Positions 58,901 to 64,000 of a DNA stretch of 64,000 nucleotides are shown in pieces (position 1 is the first letter of the stretch; every line of letters starts with the position of its first letter). Both the position numbers and the translations under genes were made by a program. The notes beneath the pieces were generated by a model, which was not told where the DNA came from, did no database searches, and worked only from the letters and a program-made list of their open reading frames with translations. Source of the stretch: CAZXWK01 sp964644675 (GTDB lineage: Bacteria > Actinomycetota > Coriobacteriia > Anaerosomatales > JAAXUF01); assembly GCA_964644675.1 (NCBI GenBank), contig CAZXWK010000003.1, positions 1-64,000 on the forward strand, in the 5' to 3' direction.

Positions 58901-60198
58901 TCTGGAACCCCGAGTACGAGTGCATGGACCGCACCGAGCTGCACGCGCTGCAGCTCAGGCGGCTCCAGATGACGGTCTCGTGGGTGTACGAGCGCGTGCC
59001 GCACTACCGCACTCAGCTGGACGCCGCCGGCCTCAAACCGCGCGACATCCGCTCGCTCGACGACGTGCGCAAGCTGCCGTTCACCGGCAAGGACGCGCTG
59101 CGCGACACCTACCCGTTCGGGATGTTCGCGGTGCCCCTCGACGAGGTCGTGCGGCTGCACTCGTCGTCCGGGACCACCGGCAAGCCGATCGTCGTCGGCT
59201 ACACCCGCGGTGACATCAACACGTGGACTGAGCTCACCGCGCGGGTCGCGGCCGAGGCCGGCGTGCACCGGGGCGACCTGGTGGACATGTCGTTCCTGTA
59301 CGGCATGTTCACGGGCGGCTGGGGCATGCACTACGGCGTGGAGCGCATCGGCGCCACGATCATTCCCGCAGGCAGCGGCAACACCGAGCGCCACATCATG
59401 ATGATGCAGGACTTCGGCACCACGGTACTTGTCTCCACGCCCTCCTACGCGCTCTACCTCGCCGAAGTAGGGGAGCAGATGGGCATCGACTTCCACAAAT
59501 TGCCACTTCGTCTCGGCCTGTTCGGCGGTGAGCCGTGCTCGGACGCGGCCAAGCGCGAGATCGAGGAGCGACTGGGCATCCGCGCGGCCGACAACTATGG
59601 GTTGTCAGAGGTCATGGGCCCCGGTGTGAGCGGGGAGTGCGAATGCGGCTGCGGCCAGCACATCGCCGAGGACCACCTTTTGTGGGAGGTCGTCGACCCG
59701 CAGACCGGAGAGCCGGTGGGAGAGGGCGAGCAGGGCGAGATCGTGTTCACGTCGCTGACGAAGGAGGCGTTCCCGGTCCTGCGCTACCGTACGCACGACC
59801 TGACGACGGTCACCACGGAGCGCTGTGAGTGCGGTCGCACGCTCGCGCGGATGTCGAAGGTCCGGTCGCGCACCGACGACATGCTCATCATCCGGGGCGT
59901 GAACGTGTTCCCGAGCCAGATCGAGGACGTCATCTTCAAGATCGAGGGCGTGCGTCCCCACTACCTCATCGTCGTCGACCGCAAGAAGGGTCTGGACGAC
60001 CTTGAGGTGCGTCTCGAGGTCGCTGACGAGGTCTTTTCGGATATCATGGCTGATATGGTGGCGTTTCAGAGGGACGTCGCCGACCGTCTGCAGTCGGTTC
60101 TGGGGCTGCGGGCGAAGATCACGCTCGTCGAGCCGGGGTCCATCGAGCGCACGACGGGAAAGAGCACCCGCGTGCTCGACCGGCGCAACGAGGCATGA
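58897..60198 (+). CDS. paaK: Phenylacetate-CoA ligase family protein (paralogue 2)
   Basis: This 433-residue AMP-forming ligase is closely related to the 35.0-kb copy: [19 protein letters not shown] near 88, [22 protein letters not shown] (with two extra cysteines here), YRTHDLTTV and [21 protein letters not shown]. It ends the ior-ACT-liv block, so it likely activates or releases aryl acids formed from aromatic amino acids taken up by the transporter. The ATG overlaps the livF stop. Confidence 0.93.
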   Translation: MIWNPEYECMDRTELHALQLRRLQMTVSWVYERVPHYRTQLDAAGLKPRDIRSLDDVRKLPFTGKDALRDTYPFGMFAVPLDEVVRLHSSSGTTGKPIVVGYTRGDINTWTELTARVAAEAGVHRGDLVDMSFLYGMFTGGWGMHYGVERIGATIIPAGSGNTERHIMMMQDFGTTVLVSTPSYALYLAEVGEQMGIDFHKLPLRLGLFGGEPCSDAAKREIEERLGIRAADNYGLSEVMGPGVSGECECGCGQHIAEDHLLWEVVDPQTGEPVGEGEQGEIVFTSLTKEAFPVLRYRTHDLTTVTTERCECGRTLARMSKVRSRTDDMLIIRGVNVFPSQIEDVIFKIEGVRPHYLIVVDRKKGLDDLEVRLEVADEVFSDIMADMVAFQRDVADRLQSVLGLRAKITLVEPGSIERTTGKSTRVLDRRNEA

Positions 60199-60238
60199 GG
60201 TCGACAGCGTGATGGCCGTCCGATGACGAAGGAGTCGC

Positions 60239-60781
60239 GTGCCGAACTGGGCGTGGATACTGATAGGGGCGGGGGGAGTCCTGCTCCTGGGCGCGATCGG
60301 CGTCGCCGCGTACTTCGGCTGGAAGGCCGCCGAGCGCCGCTACCTGCTGCGCATCGTGAGCCGTCGCGAGGGCGTGGACGTGGCGCGCCAGGCGCTTGAG
60401 GACACGGTGGTGCGCCTGGCGGAGGGGAGCGACGAGTCACTCCACCACTTCGCCGAGGATCCCGACGGGGTCGAGCGTCGCACGCTGCACGAAGTCGCCC
60501 TGAGGGCGCGCATCCTCACCGACGAGCTCGACACGATGGCGCTGCCCAAGAAGCTCGTGCCGGCCGCCGCCTATCTGGGTGACGCCGCATGGGTGATCGC
60601 GCGCGAGGCGAGCAAGGTGGACGACGATCTGACGGGTGACGCGGCGTTCGAAGCGCTCGGGTCGATCGACCTAGGGCAGATCGCCTCGGTTCACGAAGCC
60701 GCCGTCCGTGAAGTGGAGCGCGTCTGCGAGGACCTCGGCCTCGAGGAAGTCGCCGTGTACGGCGGGGGGTTGTACCTGTGA
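60239..60781 (+). CDS. Hypothetical membrane-anchored protein
   Basis: This 180-residue protein has a single N-terminal membrane helix (WAWILIGAGGVLLLGAIGVAAYFGW, 4-28) followed by a soluble helical domain of about 145 residues (KAAERRYLLRIVSRREGVDVARQALED onward) ending VAVYGGGLYL. No known domain is recognised. It has a GTG start, and its stop overlaps the following SH3b gene, so the two probably work together at the membrane. Confidence 0.8.
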   Translation: MPNWAWILIGAGGVLLLGAIGVAAYFGWKAAERRYLLRIVSRREGVDVARQALEDTVVRLAEGSDESLHHFAEDPDGVERRTLHEVALRARILTDELDTMALPKKLVPAAAYLGDAAWVIAREASKVDDDLTGDAAFEALGSIDLGQIASVHEAAVREVERVCEDLGLEEVAVYGGGLYL

Positions 60782-61185
60782 GCGGAGCCGGCAAGATAGT
60801 CCGAGCGGTTCTCGGCCTGGCCGTCGTCGGCGTCCTCGTGTTCGTGCTCAGAGGCTACTGGACCGAGTACAAGGCCGCCGCGCCCTCCAAGACCGCCGAG
60901 ACGACCGCCTCCGTTGACGCGTCCGGCGCTCCCGGCACGAAGCCCGCCGAACCGTCCCCGGCCGACCAGCTCGCGCAGAACGCGACCGTGCTCGTGATCA
61001 TCGAGGGCCTGAACTTCCGCAAGCAGCCCGACGCGACGGGTGAGTCGATTCGCGGCCTCAAGAAGGGCGAGCGCCTGATCCTGGTGAGCACCAACAACAC
61101 GTGGCTGCAGGTTCAGGATACCTCGGGCAACGTCGGGTGGATCACCAACAACCCGCAGTACGTGAAGATCGAGAAGAAGAAGTAG
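60778..61185 (+). CDS. Membrane-anchored bacterial SH3-domain protein
   Basis: This 135-residue protein has a transmembrane helix at 8-25 (AVLGLAVVGVLVFVLRGYW), a Pro/Ala/Thr linker (30-65) and one SH3b domain (about 70-130): LNFRKQPDATGESIRGLKKGERLILVS and WLQVQDTSGNVGWI. SH3b domains usually bind peptidoglycan or mediate envelope protein contacts. It is translationally coupled to the hypothetical membrane protein upstream (GTGA). Confidence 0.85.
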   Translation: MSGAGKIVRAVLGLAVVGVLVFVLRGYWTEYKAAAPSKTAETTASVDASGAPGTKPAEPSPADQLAQNATVLVIIEGLNFRKQPDATGESIRGLKKGERLILVSTNNTWLQVQDTSGNVGWITNNPQYVKIEKKK

Positions 61186-61198
61186 GAGCGAGCCTGCG

Positions 61199-61528
61199 AT
61201 GGTCCGCATCATCGGAAACGCCGACGAGTTCTGGCGCCTGAGGCTCACGCGCGTCGACACGACCGAGGGCCTCGACTTCGAGTGGCACGACGACATCCTG
61301 TACCGCCAGCCGCGCGTCGACTTCGGTGACGAGGTCGAGCTGTGGCACGTCGAGGCGGTCCGCATCGACGATCCCGACACCGTAGTCCGCGTGGCGACCT
61401 ACGCTGACGCCGACGAGGCCCGCGCGTTCCTGCGCGTCGCTGAGGAGGACCTTGGCGAGATGACGAAGTCGGAGTTCGAGGACGCGTACGTCGACCCTGC
61501 CGAGCAGGGCGACACCGGCATCGAGTAA
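61199..61528 (+). CDS. Hypothetical small acidic protein
   Basis: I do not recognise this 109-residue soluble protein. It is mixed alpha/beta and acidic (FWRLRLTRVDTTEGLDFEWHDDILYRQPRVDFGDEVELWHVEAVRI, then YADADEARAFLRVAEEDLGEMTKSEFEDAY). There are no cysteines, membrane segments or nucleotide motifs. It is the last plus-strand gene before the dif-like site and is 13 bases from the SH3b gene. Confidence 0.75.
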   Translation: MVRIIGNADEFWRLRLTRVDTTEGLDFEWHDDILYRQPRVDFGDEVELWHVEAVRIDDPDTVVRVATYADADEARAFLRVAEEDLGEMTKSEFEDAYVDPAEQGDTGIE

Positions 61529-61583
61529 TCCTTGCACGACCGAGAGGCCGGTCCCCGGCAGGGGGTGTGGGTCCGAAATGGTG

Positions 61584-61611
61584 ACTTTACATAAGATGTA
61601 TTATCAGACAT
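61584..61611. other. dif: Candidate Xer dif site (chromosome dimer resolution)
   Basis: A 28-bp AT-rich block in GC-rich surroundings: left arm ACTTTACATAA, 6-base centre GATGTA, right arm TTATCAGACAT. This is the XerC(11)-spacer(6)-XerD(11) layout, with the ATAA...TTAT inner arms as in E. coli dif and an ACTT outer end as in Firmicutes dif; the right arm beyond TTAT is divergent. It lies between convergent genes, where no promoter is expected, and gene orientation switches here from mostly plus to minus, as expected at a terminus. Confidence 0.65.
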
Positions 61612-61656
61612 ACATGCCCGCACGGGACACGCGCTGAGCTGGGGTGATTCGGCGGG

Positions 61657-62682
61657 TCAGTACCCCGGGGTCTGCTCGGTGGTGGCGGAGTCGCCTGCTG
61701 CGCCGGACTTCGCGGACTGCGAGTCGGCGATCAGCTCCGACACGGTGACGAACTCGTAGCCCTCGGCCTTGAGCTCCGGCAGGATCCGCTTCATCGCGGC
61801 CAGCGTGTTCTTCGAGCCCCAGTGGCACAGGATGATGTCACCGGGCTTCACCCCTCCGCCGTACTCCATGACGTAGTGGTACGAGTTCTCCGGCGACGCG
61901 TGCTTGCTCGAATCCGCGAACGTCCGGCTCCACATGATGGTCGTGTAGCCCAGGTCCGCCGACAGCTGCTTGACACGCTTGTTGGTCCCGCCGCCCGGAG
62001 GCCGCATGTACGGCGCCTGGTTGCCCGTGACCGCCGAGATGACCTTCTGGGTCCGCTCGAGCTCCGAGGTGACCTGTGAGTCCGACAGATTCGTGAGCGT
62101 CTTGTGGTCCCACGTGTGGTTCGCGATCTCGAATCCGGCCTCGTCGAGCTTCTTGACGGTCTTGGTGTTGTTCTTCATCCACTCGCCGAGCAAGAACGTC
62201 GTGCAGCGCGCGTCGTACTTCTGAAGCAGCTCGAGCATCTCCGGCTGGAAACCATATCCATCATCGAGCGTTATCGCGACGTACTTGTGCTTGGGCTTGA
62301 GCTGGGCGATGCTCTCTGCCTCGACGGCGGGTGCATCCGGGTACGGCACCGCCGCGGCTGCCACGGCGTCGTCTACCGGGCTCTGAGGGCTCTCTTCGGG
62401 GACTTCGGCCGGCGGAGTCGCTTCCCGTGCCACCACGACGCCCTCGGGAACGGCCGCGGCCGTGGTCTGATGAGACGCGCCGGGACTGACGACAGCGGTC
62501 GTCTCGGCAGGCTTGGGCGTGGCCGACTGCTCCGGACGCGTGCGCATCCACGCGAACGCAGCGCCTCCGCTCGCGAGGACGACCACGACGAGCACGATGA
62601 CCACTCCGATGGCGCGCCCACTCTGACGGCGGCGCCTTCGCCGACGGCGGTATGTGACGACCTGGGGCTCGTACGGTGCCAA
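61657..62682 (-). CDS. Membrane-anchored polysaccharide deacetylase (NodB/CE4)
   Basis: This 341-residue protein has a cytoplasmic run of eight arginines (RRRRRRRR), one membrane helix (AIGVVIVLVVVVLASGGAAFAW), a Thr/Ala/Pro/Glu-rich linker of about 90 residues and a NodB domain: YVAITLDDGYGFQ (metal-binding DD), EIANHTWDHKTL (H-x3-H), MRPPGGG and DIILCHWGS near the end. It probably deacetylates peptidoglycan or another N-acetylated glycan. The start is taken as TTG at 62682 because AGGAAGG lies eight bases ahead; ATG 62772 in the same frame has no ribosome site. Confidence 0.88.
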   Translation of the reverse strand: MAPYEPQVVTYRRRRRRRRQSGRAIGVVIVLVVVVLASGGAAFAWMRTRPEQSATPKPAETTAVVSPGASHQTTAAAVPEGVVVAREATPPAEVPEESPQSPVDDAVAAAAVPYPDAPAVEAESIAQLKPKHKYVAITLDDGYGFQPEMLELLQKYDARCTTFLLGEWMKNNTKTVKKLDEAGFEIANHTWDHKTLTNLSDSQVTSELERTQKVISAVTGNQAPYMRPPGGGTNKRVKQLSADLGYTTIMWSRTFADSSKHASPENSYHYVMEYGGGVKPGDIILCHWGSKNTLAAMKRILPELKAEGYEFVTVSELIADSQSAKSGAAGDSATTEQTPGY

Positions 62683-62902
62683 GGTTGACGCCTTCCTGCC
62701 GAGGCACGCGGGCGGGTATTCGGTCGACGACTCGCTGCAACGCGTGTGCCAGATGCCGTGCTCGTTCGCCATTGTACGGGCGTACGGTCGCGCCTGTCGC
62801 CGAGTGGTGACGGAAGCGGCCCCGGACCGCGACTGCTCGCAGCCCGGGGCCGTCACACCGTTCAGGCTGCGGGACGGGGATTCCCGGCAGCCGGAGAACG
62901 CG

Positions 62903-64000
62903 CTAGAGGTCCGTCTTCGAGGAAGCGGCCGCCTCCGCCTGGAGGTCGGCGTCGAAGTCGGGAGACTCGATGGCCAGTCCCTCGCTCTCCTTGGGGAGCA
63001 CGAGGTTGAGGATGACGCCGAGAAGCGCGGCGAGCGCCATACCCGGGACGGTGTACTTGCCCAGCGGGATCGCGAAGCCGCCGGCCTCCATGCCGATACC
63101 CACGGTCAGGACGACGCTCGCGAGGATCAGGTTGCGGCTGTGGCTGAAGTCCAGGCCGCTCTCGACGAGCAGGCGCAGGCCGCTCGCGGCGATGAGCCCG
63201 AAGAGCAGCAGTGAGATGCCGCCCATGACCGGCGTCGGGATCGAGCTGATCGCGGCGCCGAACTTGGGCACGAAGCCGCCGATGATGATTGCGAACGCAC
63301 CCGCGAACCAGAACAGCTGCGTGGCGTACACCTTGGTGACGGCCATGACGCCGATGTTCTCGGCGTAGGTGGTCGACGGCGTGCCGCCGATGGCGCCGGA
63401 GATGGCGGTCGCGATGCCGTCGCCGAAGAGCGACTCGGGCAGCATCGGCGTGAAGTCCTTGCCGGTGATCTGGTTGATGACCAGCAGGTGGCCGATGTGC
63501 TCGATGATGACGACGAACGCCACCGGCGCGATGATCAGGATCGCGTCGAGCTGAAAGACCGGGAACGTGAGCTTGGGCAGGCCGATCCAGCCGGCAGCAG
63601 CGATGCCCTCGAACGACACGAGGCCGAGCGGGATGCTGACCACGTAGCCGACGATGATGCCGAGCAGGATCGGGATCGTGCGCAGGAAGCCCTTGAAGAA
63701 GCTCGAGAAGACGATCGCGGCAGCGAGCGTGATCGCCGCGATCGCGACGTACTTCAGGCTCACCGGCTGCGTCGGGTCGACGCCCGGGTACAGGCACATC
63801 TTCACGGCGGCGGCCGAGAGGCCCAGGCCGATGACGATGACGACCGAGCCCACGAGGGCCGGCGGCAGGATGAAGTCAAGCCACTTGGTACCGACGGCCT
63901 TGATGACGAAGGCCACCACCATGTAGACGAAGCCGGCCACGACGAGGCCGCCCAGCGCAGCCGGGATGTTCTTGCCGCCGGGGCCGCCGCCGACCGCGAT
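62903..64000 (-). CDS. uraA: Uracil/xanthine permease, partial (5' end outside window)
   Basis: 366 residues of a nucleobase:cation symporter-2 protein are visible; the frame is open to the window end, so the N-terminus is missing. It shows about ten membrane segments, the family signature region (AFVVIIEHIGHLLVINQITGKDF, with the conserved Glu/His and QxxG-type residues), GDGIATAISGAIGGTPSTTYAENIGVMAVT and the final GKYTVPGMALAALLGVILNLVLP. The E-H-I-G-H and GGTPSTTYAENIGV stretches are those of UraA-type uracil permeases, so uracil is the likeliest substrate. Confidence 0.9.
   Translation of the reverse strand: MAVGGGPGGKNIPAALGGLVVAGFVYMVVAFVIKAVGTKWLDFILPPALVGSVVIVIGLGLSAAAVKMCLYPGVDPTQPVSLKYVAIAAITLAAAIVFSSFFKGFLRTIPILLGIIVGYVVSIPLGLVSFEGIAAAGWIGLPKLTFPVFQLDAILIIAPVAFVVIIEHIGHLLVINQITGKDFTPMLPESLFGDGIATAISGAIGGTPSTTYAENIGVMAVTKVYATQLFWFAGAFAIIIGGFVPKFGAAISSIPTPVMGGISLLLFGLIAASGLRLLVESGLDFSHSRNLILASVVLTVGIGMEAGGFAIPLGKYTVPGMALAALLGVILNLVLPKESEGLAIESPDFDADLQAEAAASSKTDL

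Noticed and set aside
61586..61615. Promoter reading of the AT-rich block (TTTACA and ATACAT)
   Set aside because: It is flanked by two gene 3' ends, so a promoter in either direction would only make antisense RNA; the dif geometry explains the block better.

Overview
This is a gene-dense, high-GC actinobacterial chromosome segment. No stretch over about 300 bases lacks a gene. The gene content (ferredoxin-dependent 2-oxoacid oxidoreductases, indolepyruvate ferredoxin oxidoreductase, two phenylacetate-CoA ligases, a branched-chain amino acid ABC transporter, a complete glycine cleavage operon, an actinobacterial-type integration host factor, and GarA/FtsR-like regulators) fits an anaerobic, amino-acid-using member of the Coriobacteriia-like actinobacteria. 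That placement is inference from gene content. Two 100-N scaffold gaps (26064-26163, 28753-28852) are each flanked by the same 55 bp on both sides, so both are assembly artefacts inside otherwise continuous genes.

Layout. 1-4.1 kb: pyrimidine operon carB(partial)-pyrK-pyrD-small membrane protein-pyrF-pyrE. 4.2-8 kb: mihF, gmk, rpoZ, thiI, a GTDC1/QTMAN-type glycosyltransferase and a 46-residue ORF. 8-15.4 kb: DJ-1/PfpI protein (minus), a membrane ferredoxin of NapH type, an alpha-oxoamine (CqsA/SPT-like) synthase behind a perfect inverted-repeat operator, then two tandem paralogous GGDEF-HD-GYP membrane proteins. 15.4-19.8 kb: korB-korA (minus) diverging from coaBC-DUF190. 19.9 kb: tRNA-Pro(GGG). 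20-28.4 kb: a more heterogeneous region (coiled-coil stress-type protein, MarR regulator plus GT1 glycosyltransferase, MgtA-type P-ATPase, J-domain membrane protein, ZIP transporter, two membrane proteins) that may be a decayed island at the tRNA. 28.5-32.9 kb: corA, a CDP-alcohol phosphatidyltransferase and a nucleotidyltransferase/PMM-like fusion. 33-39 kb: VanW, paaK-ACT, a degenerate-GGDEF membrane protein (minus) and dacA. 39.1-46.2 kb: gcvT-gcvH-gcvPA-gcvPB-lipM, then an RsiG-like c-di-GMP-motif protein, a small conserved-looking protein, a zinc-ribbon FHA (GarA-like) protein and an FtsR-like MerR regulator. 46.2-48.8 kb: nuclease-fold protein, hpt, RCK potassium channel, apt. 48.9-61.5 kb: NlpC/P60 hydrolase, then iorA-iorB-ACT-livK-livK-livH-livM-livG-livF-paaK and three small proteins. 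61.7-64 kb: polysaccharide deacetylase and uracil/xanthine permease (partial), both on minus.

The most interesting points are: an AT-rich 28-bp sequence at 61584-61611 built like a Xer dif site, lying between convergent genes exactly where gene orientation flips; an RsiG-like protein carrying the c-di-GMP signature motif with Q replaced by H, in the same window as two GGDEF-HD-GYP proteins and one degenerate GGDEF protein; the tRNA-queuosine mannosyltransferase-type gene coupled to thiI; and the operator-controlled CqsA-like synthase. Functionally, the ior/paaK/liv/ACT block and korAB look like ferredoxin-linked amino-acid catabolism, gcv plus lipM form a complete lipoate-dependent glycine cleavage module, and pyr/hpt/apt/uraA cover nucleotide synthesis and salvage.
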